Positions 1 to 8,470 of a DNA stretch of 64,000 nucleotides are shown here, piece by piece. This DNA is from Methanolobus vulcani (GTDB lineage Archaea; Halobacteriota; Methanosarcinia; Methanosarcinales; Methanosarcinaceae): NCBI RefSeq assembly GCF_900100715.1, contig NZ_FNCA01000002.1, forward strand, positions 310,001 to 374,000. The letters run 5' to 3'. Each line of letters begins with the position of its first letter. The first letter of the stretch is position 1. Below the pieces are notes generated by a model. It saw nothing but the letters and a program-made list of their open reading frames with translations. It did not search any database and was not told the origin of the DNA. The translations under genes and the position numbers were made by a program.

Positions 1-861
1 GATAAGATCATTCCCATCAAAGCAGAGTTTAGTCCGGTGGTATCCGATGAAGGTAAATTCATGGGCGGTGTCTGCGTTGTAGAGGACTTCACAGAGCGCA
101 AAGCAGCAGAAAGGGAGCTGAACCAATATGCTGAAGATCTTGCAAAGGCAAATGAAGAATTGAAATCCCTTGATCGCATGAAAGATGAGTTTATTTCTAA
201 TCTCAGGCACGAGTTAAAAACACCACTTATTCCTATCAAAGGGTACAGTGAACTCATGTATGAAGGAGCTATGGGGGAACTAACTCAGAAACAGAAAGAT
301 GCTGTTGAAAAAATGATGTTCAGTTCTGAAAGGCTCAGGAGATTGATCGATTCTTTACTATATGTCAGTATTACCGAAAGTGGCAATTTAGAATACACAT
401 TCTTACCTTTGAGGATAAGCGAGGTCATTGATTCTGCTTTGCATGACAGGGACCCTGAGATTAAACGTAAGAAGCATGTTGTGGAAAAGACTATTCCCAG
501 TGACATTCCTTTGATAAATGGTGATCTGGATTATCTGGAAGAAGTTTTCATTAACATAATAGATAATTCTATCAAATTCATGCATGATGACGGTAAGATC
601 ACAATAACAGGTGTACTTCAGGAAGATAACAAGATACACATCAAGATGGCTGATGAGGGAATAGGTATTTCCGAAGAGAATCTGCCTAATATCTTCAACA
701 GGTTCTATCAGGTTGACGGCTCATCAACACGTAAATATGGTGGTAACGGTCTTGGTCTGTACATCTGCAAAAAGATCATAGAAGCCCACAGTGGTTCTAT
801 ATGGGCTGAAAGCAAGGAAGGTTCAGGCACAACGATCCATATACTTCTCCCGGCTAAGTGA
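1..861 (+). CDS. sensor histidine kinase, C-terminal part (5' truncated)
   Basis: The reading frame is open from base 1, so the gene begins upstream; the GTG at 37 is not needed as a start. The visible protein opens with the end of a PAS/PAC domain (IPIKAEFSPV...VVEDFTERKAAE), then a short coiled linker. The HisKA phospho-acceptor is in NLRHELKTPL. A HATPase domain follows with the N box (INIIDNSIKF), G1 box (DEGIGI) and G2 box (GGNGLGLYICKKI). No receiver domain follows, so it should pass phosphate to a separate response regulator, which I do not see here. Its stop codon directly abuts that of the convergent next gene. Confidence 0.93.
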   Translation, partial: DKIIPIKAEFSPVVSDEGKFMGGVCVVEDFTERKAAERELNQYAEDLAKANEELKSLDRMKDEFISNLRHELKTPLIPIKGYSELMYEGAMGELTQKQKDAVEKMMFSSERLRRLIDSLLYVSITESGNLEYTFLPLRISEVIDSALHDRDPEIKRKKHVVEKTIPSDIPLINGDLDYLEEVFINIIDNSIKFMHDDGKITITGVLQEDNKIHIKMADEGIGISEENLPNIFNRFYQVDGSSTRKYGGNGLGLYICKKIIEAHSGSIWAESKEGSGTTIHILLPAK

Positions 862-1566
862 TCACTGGCTGCTCATATATTCATGCAGAGTGATAAGCGA
901 CAGGGAAGTGGTGTTGATATCTCCTCCATCTTTTCCCCATGAACCATTATCATTCATCTGGCCAAGAATCCATTCTACGGATTCGTTGACTTCATCCTTA
1001 TGATCTGCAAGTATCAGCGACTGAATAACAAGGTTACTGGTTGCAGGTGTTTTCCAGGAATTGTTCTTTTCTTTTCGTGAGATTATCCATCTGGCTTTCT
1101 CTTCAATGAACTCGTCATAATCGTTTGTATTTCCAGTTTTTCCCTGTTTAATCAGGGCTGTGATTATAAGTGATGTTGTTCCGGGATGTTCCCATTTTTC
1201 CCCGTAATTTTCAATAAGCCACCTGCATCCTCCGCAGTTAAAGGATCCCAGGTCAGCGAGTGCTGCAAGAGCGTATGTACTGTCATACACATCCTCATTC
1301 CAGGAACCATTTTTTTCTTTTTCAAGAACCCATCTACCGGTTTCAGTAAACACAGTCCCGGTTAGCGCAAGAACCGATGCAGCACGTGAAGTATCTCTCA
1401 GGTCATTATTCCATGAGTCTCCTGTACGCAGGCCGATAAGTTGTTCTATGAACTTATTTTCCTCATTCCAGAGATAACTTGCCTGTGTCACGCGTGCAAG
1501 GTCCTTTACTTTCGTAATCTCCTGTGAATAAAGCCACTTGAACGATGCTTCACTCTTAAAAATCAT
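862..1566 (-). CDS. prenyltransferase/squalene-oxidase-repeat-like protein
   Basis: This 234-residue protein has four or five copies of a repeat with a GSW or NSW motif followed by a helix pair (GSWNNDLRDTSRAAS, GSWNEDVYDSTYALA, NSWKTPATSNLVI, GSWGKDGGDINTTS). The pattern is that of the alpha-alpha toroid of terpene cyclases and protein prenyltransferases. It is far shorter than real squalene or hopene cyclases, and the aspartate-rich catalytic motif is not visible, so cyclase activity should not be assumed. No signal peptide is present, so it is probably cytoplasmic. It lies just downstream of nrdD on the same strand. The specific function is unknown. Confidence 0.75.
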   Translation of the reverse strand: MIFKSEASFKWLYSQEITKVKDLARVTQASYLWNEENKFIEQLIGLRTGDSWNNDLRDTSRAASVLALTGTVFTETGRWVLEKEKNGSWNEDVYDSTYALAALADLGSFNCGGCRWLIENYGEKWEHPGTTSLIITALIKQGKTGNTNDYDEFIEEKARWIISRKEKNNSWKTPATSNLVIQSLILADHKDEVNESVEWILGQMNDNGSWGKDGGDINTTSLSLITLHEYMSSQ

Positions 1567-1589
1567 AATGTTCCAGACGGCCTGCGGAT

Positions 1590-3404
1590 TTATTTATCTT
1601 TCTGCATGCACTGCATCCTGTACCTGCGACGTTCCCTGTATTCCATGACTTTTCCGGGATTCCAGTTGTTTACATGTCCGTAGTAACCGGTGACTCTGGA
1701 TATATGATCAACTATCTCTGCATGGCAATATGGACACTTTTCCTGTAGTCCTCTGGAGTTGTGACCATTTTCACATATGGAAAAATCCGGTGAGAAACAG
1801 AAGTATGCAAGTTCTGTCTCTGTTAGCCGGTTAATGAAATCAGAAAGCCCTTCAGGGTCAGGGAAACTTTCTCCCATCCAGATGTGGCAGATTGTACCGC
1901 CTGTAAAATATGGATGAAACTCTGCTTCCGTTGCTATGCGGTTGACAAGAGATGTCTCAGTTTTGTAAGGCACATGTGTAGAATTGGTGTAATATGGAAT
2001 GTCATTGCTTCCCTGTAAGTTTGCTCTTTCCCCGTACTGCTCTTTATCCATCAATGCAAAACGGTAGGCAGTGCTCTCAGCAGGTGTCTGTTCAAGAGTG
2101 TACTTAATGTTGTCATCAATAGAAAACTCCTGTATCCTGTCTGCAATGTAGCGAATTATTTCGATACCTTCTTTCTTTCTCTCAAGGATTCCCTCGCCTG
2201 TAAGATTCATGAGACATTCGTTCAGTCCGACAACACCAAATGTCAGGTGTCTTTTCTCAAATTCATAGTAAGGCATTCCGTCATCAGTTGATTTCAGAAG
2301 CCATGGAAGTATTTTCCATTCATGGAGGGATTTTCTGATAATCTCATTTCCTTCAACAAGTGCCTGCCTGCTTATTTCCAGGACTTTGTCCAGTTCTGTA
2401 AAGAAACCATCTGTCCCTTTAGCCTTAAGGGCGACACCGGGGAGGTTCATTGAAACAACTTTATTGGAACCATTTCCCATTCCTCCGGCACTCCATATCC
2501 CTCCGGTATGTCTGGCAAAGAGCCGGCAGCACATTGCTTGTACGGTCTCGTCGGAAAGGTAGTCCGCTCTCAGATTCAGGAAATACGGGGCTCCGGTTGA
2601 GGCAGTTGCCTGCATTGTAAGTTTCCAGAGAGGATCATCAAGATCAAGGTCTTTGGTGATCGCAGTTGTCAGCAACGGGAATGTAAATGGGAATCCCTGG
2701 CCGTCACCTTCTGCGGCAATCTCCATAAAGGCTCTGTAAATCGTCCTTGCTTCTTCCTCGAATGAGGAATATGTATCATCAAGTTCCTTTCCGTCGAAGA
2801 TTACTTTCTGGTCTGCAATGAGCGGCGGGCATGTGATCCTCAGTCCTACGTTGGTGAAAGCACTCTGGGCTCCGGGTCTGTTGGACTGGTTCATCTGGAA
2901 CATGAATCCCTGTATCATCTGTCTGAGCTGTTCATCGGTGATGTCATCGTAATGGAGATGAGGTGCAAGCATCCAGTTCAGCATGTCTATCGCCTGCGCT
3001 CCAGCGAAGAATTGCTGTGAGTGCAGCATAAAGGACATTGAATGATAGAGTGCAGACTGAAAACGCTTTGCAGGAAGGCTGGTGGTGTCCGGGAACCTCA
3101 GTCCGTTCTTCAGGAATATCCTTGCATCGATTCCATTACAATATGGCTTGAAAGGATCATGCAGGTCATGGATGTGGATTAGTCCTTCTTTGTGTGCCCG
3201 GGCAATTTCAGGAGAATAAAGTTTTTCCAGAGCATATTGTTTCTTTATCTGGGATGCAATGTGCAGGTCAACAACAGACGGACTCAGGCGCGTGTTTGAG
3301 TTTTCCTTTAGCAGCCAGCTTCTGTCCAGCAGGACATCTTCTACAAGTTCTGTTGGGTTTATGAAGTCAAGTCTGTCGATATTCCCATGGCTCCCGGTTC
3401 CCAT
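1590..3404 (-). CDS. nrdD: anaerobic ribonucleoside-triphosphate reductase (class III)
   Basis: This 604-residue glycyl-radical enzyme reduces ribonucleotides to deoxyribonucleotides in anaerobes. Diagnostic segments are the PYCNGID cysteine region, HSQQFFAGAQAID, the FTNVGLRI substrate loop and MCCRLFARHTGG with the second active-site cysteines. The C-terminus has a Cys/His zinc-type site (SICENGH...KCPYC) and the glycyl-radical loop RVTGYYG. The N-terminus starts almost directly with the catalytic fold, so the usual ATP-cone allosteric domain appears absent. The activase NrdG is not adjacent and is not seen in the window. Confidence 0.95.
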   Translation of the reverse strand: MGTGSHGNIDRLDFINPTELVEDVLLDRSWLLKENSNTRLSPSVVDLHIASQIKKQYALEKLYSPEIARAHKEGLIHIHDLHDPFKPYCNGIDARIFLKNGLRFPDTTSLPAKRFQSALYHSMSFMLHSQQFFAGAQAIDMLNWMLAPHLHYDDITDEQLRQMIQGFMFQMNQSNRPGAQSAFTNVGLRITCPPLIADQKVIFDGKELDDTYSSFEEEARTIYRAFMEIAAEGDGQGFPFTFPLLTTAITKDLDLDDPLWKLTMQATASTGAPYFLNLRADYLSDETVQAMCCRLFARHTGGIWSAGGMGNGSNKVVSMNLPGVALKAKGTDGFFTELDKVLEISRQALVEGNEIIRKSLHEWKILPWLLKSTDDGMPYYEFEKRHLTFGVVGLNECLMNLTGEGILERKKEGIEIIRYIADRIQEFSIDDNIKYTLEQTPAESTAYRFALMDKEQYGERANLQGSNDIPYYTNSTHVPYKTETSLVNRIATEAEFHPYFTGGTICHIWMGESFPDPEGLSDFINRLTETELAYFCFSPDFSICENGHNSRGLQEKCPYCHAEIVDHISRVTGYYGHVNNWNPGKVMEYRERRRYRMQCMQKDK

Positions 3405-3509
3405 AGAGAAAAGTCTGTGTTTTTAGTATAAATAGTGAATGAGATGCTAATATTATGAATATAATCAAATAAAAAAAGGATTAGAGGAAGAATAAATCTT
3501 CCTGTAGTT

Positions 3510-4343
3510 TTATTTCTTGAAGTTCTCGACAGAATCAACAATAGAAGCGAATTCCTTGCCCCATAGCATTTCTTCGTTGATGTCGCTGTAGACTTTTCCG
3601 CTGTCCTCGATCTCTGCGATCTTTGGGTCCATTGGGAGTTCACCAAGAATAGGCACATTGAAATCTGTAGCCGCTTTCTCAACTCCGCCTCTGCCGAAGA
3701 TATCTATCTTTTCGTCACAGTGTGGGCAGATGATTCCAGCCATGTTCTCAACGATTCCGATTACAGGGACTTTCAGGATCTCTGCAAATTTGATGGATTT
3801 CCTGACACTTACAAGAGCAACGTCCTGTGGTGTTGTTACAACAACTGCACCTTCCATCTTTTCGATGAGCTGTGCGATGCTCAGTGGTTCGTCACCGGTT
3901 CCTGGTGGCAGGTCAACGATAAGATAGTCAAGTTTACCCCATGAGACATCCTCAAGGAACTGTTTGATAGCTGCCATCTTTGCAGGTCCTCTCCATATGA
4001 CGGGTGCATCCTTATCTTCTAGAAGAAGTGCCACAGACATCACAACAAGATTCTCAGTGACGCTGATAGGTACGATCCCGTTCTCATCGACCTCTGGCCT
4101 TGTATCCTCGATACCGAACATCTTAGGGATGCTTGGTCCGTGGATGTCCGCATCAAGGAGCCCGACCCGGTGTCCGCGCTCAGCAAGCCTTGCAGCCAGA
4201 TTTGCAGCAACTGTACTTTTTCCAACTCCGCCTTTGCCGCTCATGACCATTATCTTCTTTTTAATGGCTCTCATGTTCCTGACAAGCTTTGGCTCCTCTG
4301 GCTTCTTTAAAAGGTCATCTGTACTCTGGATATTCTGTGTCAT
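3510..4343 (-). CDS. Mrp/NBP35-family iron-sulfur cluster carrier ATPase
   Basis: A 277-residue P-loop ATPase of the Mrp/ApbC/NBP35 family, which binds Fe-S clusters and transfers them to client proteins. The deviant Walker A motif is SGKGGVGKST; LLDADIHGPSIP and DLPPGTGDEP follow, and a CPHC motif near residue 230 is the usual cluster ligand pair. I chose the ATG at 4343 because AAGGAGATCAT precedes it; a longer frame to 4430 would add an unlikely cysteine-rich tail. It lies 58 bases downstream of a DUF134 gene on the same strand, a pairing often seen in anaerobes. Confidence 0.93.
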   Translation of the reverse strand: MTQNIQSTDDLLKKPEEPKLVRNMRAIKKKIMVMSGKGGVGKSTVAANLAARLAERGHRVGLLDADIHGPSIPKMFGIEDTRPEVDENGIVPISVTENLVVMSVALLLEDKDAPVIWRGPAKMAAIKQFLEDVSWGKLDYLIVDLPPGTGDEPLSIAQLIEKMEGAVVVTTPQDVALVSVRKSIKFAEILKVPVIGIVENMAGIICPHCDEKIDIFGRGGVEKAATDFNVPILGELPMDPKIAEIEDSGKVYSDINEEMLWGKEFASIVDSVENFKK

Positions 4344-4401
4344 ATGATCTCCTTTTTGATTTTGATATGAATTATACGGACAACAAATAACTACGTGGCA
4401 A

Positions 4402-4707
4402 TTATTCCGTGTCCTGGGAAACTTTGCCAATTATCTCAATGGCTTTGCCTTCGATAAGTGCAGAAGCCACTTTTCTCCTTGCATTCTGAAGATCCTGCCA
4501 GAAAGCTCTCCTTGAAATGCCCATGCTTATGGCTGCATCTTCCTGTTGTAATCCTTCAAGGTCTGCAAGGCGCAGGGCTTCCAGCTCTTCAATGGCAAGG
4601 GATACGGTTTCAAGTTCTTTTAATGGCACTCCACGTGGCTTGAAATACAATACATCCGGGGAGCAGCCTATCCTTCTTGGTGATTTTGGTCTTCCTCTGC
4701 AAGTCAT
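4402..4707 (-). CDS. DUF134/UPF0251 family DNA-binding protein
   Basis: A 101-residue protein matching the UPF0251 (DUF134) family. It starts with the typical basic [14 protein letters not shown], continues with [19 protein letters not shown], and then has a sigma-70-region-4-like helix-turn-helix ([20 protein letters not shown]). Family members are presumed transcription regulators and often lie beside Mrp, NifX-like and ferredoxin-MinD genes, as here. It is probably the first gene of a two-gene unit with the Mrp ATPase. The regulated target is unknown; the operon at 5780-8402 is a reasonable guess. Confidence 0.88.
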   Translation of the reverse strand: MTCRGRPKSPRRIGCSPDVLYFKPRGVPLKELETVSLAIEELEALRLADLEGLQQEDAAISMGISRRAFWQDLQNARRKVASALIEGKAIEIIGKVSQDTE

Positions 4708-4796
4708 TGTTATGCACTCAATAATTGATTTCTTATTTATATCTTGTCAGAAAAAGATATATATTTAATCTCTTTTGTGAGATATTCTTATTCATC

Positions 4797-5597
4797 TTAT
4801 CCGATAAAATATGCCAGAATGCTGAGAAGTCCCAGGGCAATACAGAACTTTGAGAAATCGATTTTCTTTGCCGCTTTTATGAAGAGATCAATAGTAAGTA
4901 TTCCGGTAACAAACGCAAAGATCAAAGCAACTATTGAATTTGCGGTGATATCCAGCAGTCCCATGGCTTCCATTCCAACATTTGCAGCTAGGACCGCAGG
5001 TATGCTCATAAGGAAACTAAGTCTCAGTGCCTGTGCAGGTTCAATGTTTCGCAGAATCAGGGTTGAAACTGTGATTCCTGAACGGCTGACACCCGGCAGA
5101 GCTGAGAATCCCTGTGTTATACCAACAATTACTGAATCGACGATACCTGTCGTTTCCCTATGGATAGTTCTCTTTGAGGCAGACATCTGGAGCAGGCCGG
5201 TGAATATAAGCAATCCTCCAATGATCGCAGTTGCCAGCCTGCCGGAAAAATCATTGGCGTCCGTGGCAAAGAGTATTAATGGAAGTCCTATAATTCCTGT
5301 TATTGCAGTTGTTATCAATAAGAATGTGATGATGCTGCTTTTTTTCTCTTCGATATCCCTGCTTTTAACATAATGCGGGACATCTGAGATTATTTCGAGG
5401 ATATCTTTCCTGAAATACACGATTGCAGAGAGCAGTGTCCCTGTGTGCAACCATATGGCTATGGGGAGTGCATCTGCAAGGGTCTTACCAAAAAAATTTA
5501 GCATCACAAGAGTGGTCATACCTTCACTGCTGATAGGTAGCCATTCCGCTAATCCTTGTACAATTCCAAGTACAATTGCTTCTAAAAATGTTAACAT
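4797..5597 (-). CDS. uppP: UppP/BacA-type undecaprenyl-diphosphatase family membrane protein
   Basis: A 266-residue polytopic membrane protein of the UppP (BacA) family, lipid-diphosphate phosphatases that recycle polyprenyl carriers. The first motif is GLAEWLPISSEGM and the second is PGVSRSGIT, both diagnostic. In an archaeon the likely substrate is a polyprenyl or dolichyl diphosphate used in glycosylation, which is an inference. The usual histidine at the end of the first motif is replaced by Met (SSEGM), so the exact chemistry is uncertain. It separates the DUF134/Mrp pair from the ferredoxin-MinD operon and is divergent from the latter. Confidence 0.88.
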   Translation of the reverse strand: MLTFLEAIVLGIVQGLAEWLPISSEGMTTLVMLNFFGKTLADALPIAIWLHTGTLLSAIVYFRKDILEIISDVPHYVKSRDIEEKKSSIITFLLITTAITGIIGLPLILFATDANDFSGRLATAIIGGLLIFTGLLQMSASKRTIHRETTGIVDSVIVGITQGFSALPGVSRSGITVSTLILRNIEPAQALRLSFLMSIPAVLAANVGMEAMGLLDITANSIVALIFAFVTGILTIDLFIKAAKKIDFSKFCIALGLLSILAYFIG

Positions 5598-5779
5598 TCA
5601 GTGCCATTTAGCTTTATTTGTATATATAAGGGGTGGTCATATTGTGTCTGTCTTCTTCTTCTCTTTTTCTTCAACCTATCTCTCATTTGAGATTAAATAT
5701 ATAATGTTTGTCCGAAATCTATTTATATTTTATCTCTTATGTGTGTATTAGTCATTTATTTGTTTTCAGGAGTTCATCA

Positions 5780-6142
5780 ATGAAAATATGTGTTACAGCA
5801 AAAGGTTCTGATCTGGATGCCTCTGTTGATCCTCATTTTGGCAGATGCAATAACTTTCTGGTAGTAGACTCTGAGACTATGGAATTTCAGTCCATTGGAA
5901 ATGATCAGGGCTCTGCATCGGGAGGCGCAGGTGTCCAGGCAGCCCAGCAAGTTATCGGTAAAGGAATTAACGTACTGATAACCGGTAGTGTAGGTCCGAA
6001 CGCATTCTCATTGCTGGAATCCGAGAACATTGAGATGAAGATGGTTTCCGGGGGTTCTGTTCAAGAAGCAATTGAAGCTTACAGATCAGGATCTCTGGAG
6101 AGTATCAATACGCCAAATTCTGCTGGCAAATCCGGAAAATAA
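5780..6142 (+). CDS. NifX/NifB-type dinitrogenase cofactor domain protein (Mth1175-like)
   Basis: A 120-residue single-domain protein of the NifX/NafY/NifB-C fold. The opening MKICVTAKGSDLDASVDPHFGRC carries the characteristic D-HFGR motif, followed by GASGGAGVQAA-like glycine residues and GPNAFSLLE. Stand-alone members are common in methanogens that do not fix nitrogen; a metal-cluster-binding role is suggested but unproven. The ATG at 5780 has AGGAG upstream; the frame also runs up to 5708 but that part is not needed. A TATA-like element lies near 5719-5735. It is the first gene of a four-gene operon. Confidence 0.9.
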   Translation: MKICVTAKGSDLDASVDPHFGRCNNFLVVDSETMEFQSIGNDQGSASGGAGVQAAQQVIGKGINVLITGSVGPNAFSLLESENIEMKMVSGGSVQEAIEAYRSGSLESINTPNSAGKSGK

Positions 6143-6200
6143 GCAAGAGATTTTGGTTTTCAATATTTATTGATAAATTATCATATAAGAGGTGTGAATG

Positions 6201-6590
6201 ATGAAATTATGTATACCTTCAATGGGACAAAACGGAATGGAAGATACAGTCGGTCAGCATTTTGGAAAAGTACCTTTCTATACATTGTACGACACTGAGA
6301 CCAGGGAAGCCGCGGTAATATCAAATACAAGCGAGCACAATGGTGGAACAGGACTCCCTCCTGAGATTATGGCAAAGGAAAATGTTGATGCAATGCTCTG
6401 CGGCGGTCTTGGTAGAAAGGCTGTAGTGATGTTCGAACAGTATGGTATCGATGTATTTATCGGTGCAACAGGTAGCATCCAGGATGCTGTTGCTGCATGG
6501 GAAGCAAGCAAGCTTTCAAAGGCAACTCAGGATAATTCCTGTGCAGGCCACGGCCATGATCACGACCATGAGCATGGTCACTGCCATTAA
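6201..6590 (+). CDS. NifX-type domain protein with histidine-rich tail
   Basis: A second NifX/Mth1175-like domain of 129 residues, with GQHFGKVPFYTLYD as the hallmark segment and CGGLGRKAVVMFEQYGID later. It differs from its neighbour by a C-terminal histidine-rich tail (CAGHGHDHDHEHGHCH) that looks like a nickel- or zinc-binding segment. GAGGTG at 6189-6194 favours the ATG at 6201; ATG 6198 is also possible. It lies 58 bases after the first NifX-like gene and 22 before the first ferredoxin-MinD gene, so co-transcription is very likely. Metal sensing, storage or delivery is an inference. Confidence 0.9.
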   Translation: MKLCIPSMGQNGMEDTVGQHFGKVPFYTLYDTETREAAVISNTSEHNGGTGLPPEIMAKENVDAMLCGGLGRKAVVMFEQYGIDVFIGATGSIQDAVAAWEASKLSKATQDNSCAGHGHDHDHEHGHCH

Positions 6591-6612
6591 TACCATTTCG
6601 GGTGTATAGTTC

Positions 6613-7497
6613 ATGAAAATAGCTATCGCAAGTGGTAAAGGTGGTACCGGGAAGACCACAGTGGCTGTGAATTTTGCCCTTGCGATAGGCGATGCCCAGC
6701 TTTTTGACTGCGATGTTGAAGAGCCAAATTGCAATCTTTTTCTTGGTTTGGACCTTGAAAAACAGGAAGATGTCAGCATCGCTGTCCCTGAGATTAATAC
6801 TGAAAAATGCAGTCTTTGTGGAAGTTGTGTAGAATTCTGCCACTATAACGCAATAGCAAAACTTCCTCGAAGTGTCATGATCTTTCCCAAACTTTGTCAT
6901 GGTTGTGGGGGATGCCATATAGTATGTCCTGAAAATGCCATCTCAGAGATCAAACGGCCAATAGGAATGATTGAAAAAGGAGTTGATCCCGGTTCAGGAA
7001 TAAGTTTTTTCCAGGGAACACTTGGAATTGGTGAACCAATGGCAACTCCTGTTATAAGGCGGTTACAGGCACACATGGATGAAAACAAGGTTGCTGTCGT
7101 CGACTCTCCTCCGGGGACCGCATGTCCCGTAATAGCAACCGTTGGGGAAATGGATTACTGTGTGCTTGTAACCGAGCCTACTCCTTTCGGACTCAATGAC
7201 CTTATTCTTGCCGTAAATGTAGTAAGGCAACTGGAGGTTCCCCTTGGTGTTATCATTAACAGACATGGCTCTGGAGATGATAGTGTAGAGGAATATTGTT
7301 ATTCTGAGAATATTCCAATCCTGATGAAGATCCCATATGATCGGGAAATAGCAGTTCTCTATTCAGAAGGAATCCCTTTTGTGCAGCGTATGCCGCAGTG
7401 GAAAGAAAAATTCCGGTCACTTTATGAAAAGATTTGTTTCATTTCATCGGAAAACACATCGCAATACTCTTGTTCCGGAGTGAGAAATCAATGGTGA
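6613..7497 (+). CDS. MinD-superfamily ATPase with inserted ferredoxin domain (first copy)
   Basis: A 294-residue P-loop ATPase with the deviant Walker A motif SGKGGTGKTT, interrupted near residues 60-110 by two 4Fe-4S motifs (CSLCGSCVEFC and CHGCGGCHIVC). Later come DSPPGTACP and TEPTPFGLNDL. This is the COG1149 family. Members occur in tandem pairs in anaerobes and are assumed to couple ATP hydrolysis to Fe-S cluster handling or electron transfer; no precise reaction is established. The last codons overlap the start of the second copy by seven bases (ATGGTGA), which indicates translational coupling. Confidence 0.92.
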   Translation: MKIAIASGKGGTGKTTVAVNFALAIGDAQLFDCDVEEPNCNLFLGLDLEKQEDVSIAVPEINTEKCSLCGSCVEFCHYNAIAKLPRSVMIFPKLCHGCGGCHIVCPENAISEIKRPIGMIEKGVDPGSGISFFQGTLGIGEPMATPVIRRLQAHMDENKVAVVDSPPGTACPVIATVGEMDYCVLVTEPTPFGLNDLILAVNVVRQLEVPLGVIINRHGSGDDSVEEYCYSENIPILMKIPYDREIAVLYSEGIPFVQRMPQWKEKFRSLYEKICFISSENTSQYSCSGVRNQW

Positions 7498-8402
7498 AAC
7501 AGTTAACCGTGATAAGTGGAAAAGGTGGAACCGGCAAGACAACTTTTACTTCATCCTTTGCTGCCCTTGCAGAAAATGCAGTTATAGCCGACTGCGATGT
7601 TGATGCTGCTGATATGCATCTGATATTGCAACCTGAAATATCTGAGATTCATAATTTCTTTGGTCTGGATGTTGCCAGTATTAATAAGGAATTGTGTACA
7701 GCTTGCGGAATTTGTGTTTCTTCTTGCAGATTTGATGCAATAGATTCTAACCAAGTGGTAGATACATACAAATGCGAAGGCTGTGGTGTGTGCGAGCATG
7801 TCTGCCCGGAAGATGCTGTCAGTATGATTGCGAAGAAGGCAGGGGAATACTATTGTTCAAACACAAGATTTGGTCCACTTGTTCATGCAAAACTTGGAAT
7901 TGGTGAAGAAGCAAGTGGTAAGCTTGTATCTGATGTACGTCGTCGTGCTTCTGAGCTCGCAGAACAAAGTGGCAAGGATCTGATTGTAATCGATGGTCCT
8001 CCTGGGACCGGATGTGCTGTCATAGCTGCTATCACAGGTACTGATCTGGTACTTGTGGTCACAGAACCCACAAAATCCGGTGTACACGATCTTGAAAGGG
8101 TTGTGCAGGTGGCACAGCATTTCAGGATTCCTGTTGCAGTCTGCATAAACAAATATGATATAAATAAGAGACTTTCCGTTTCTATATGTGAATATTGCAA
8201 AGACAATAATATTCCTGTTCTTGGAATGCTTCCCTATGATAATATTGTTATTGAAGCAATGATAGCAGGAAGTTCTGTAGTCGAATATTCTGGTGCTAAA
8301 TTCTCAGAAGGGATCAGGTCAGTCTGGAATAGTCTTGTATCTATCCTTTTTCAGGAAGAAAAAGAAGATATCATTAGATTGATACAAAAAAGCGAAAAAT
8401 AA
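7491..8402 (+). CDS. MinD-superfamily ATPase with inserted ferredoxin domain (second copy)
   Basis: The 303-residue paralogue of the preceding gene. Walker A is SGKGGTGKTT; two 4Fe-4S motifs (CTACGICVSSC and CEGCGVCEHVC) interrupt the ATPase fold, followed by DGPPGTGCAVIA and TEPTKSGVHDL. The start is the ATG at 7491, preceded by CCGGAGTGAG; a frame opening at 7434 would overlap the upstream gene much more. The tandem arrangement suggests a heterodimeric ATPase acting with the two NifX-like proteins. It is the last gene of the operon, and the next gene runs toward it. Confidence 0.92.
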   Translation: MVKQLTVISGKGGTGKTTFTSSFAALAENAVIADCDVDAADMHLILQPEISEIHNFFGLDVASINKELCTACGICVSSCRFDAIDSNQVVDTYKCEGCGVCEHVCPEDAVSMIAKKAGEYYCSNTRFGPLVHAKLGIGEEASGKLVSDVRRRASELAEQSGKDLIVIDGPPGTGCAVIAAITGTDLVLVVTEPTKSGVHDLERVVQVAQHFRIPVAVCINKYDINKRLSVSICEYCKDNNIPVLGMLPYDNIVIEAMIAGSSVVEYSGAKFSEGIRSVWNSLVSILFQEEKEDIIRLIQKSEK

Positions 8403-8470
8403 AAAAGGCAGATCAAAAAAGAAAAGTATCCGGGAGCGGATCAATGCCCTCCGGAATAGTATGGTATATT

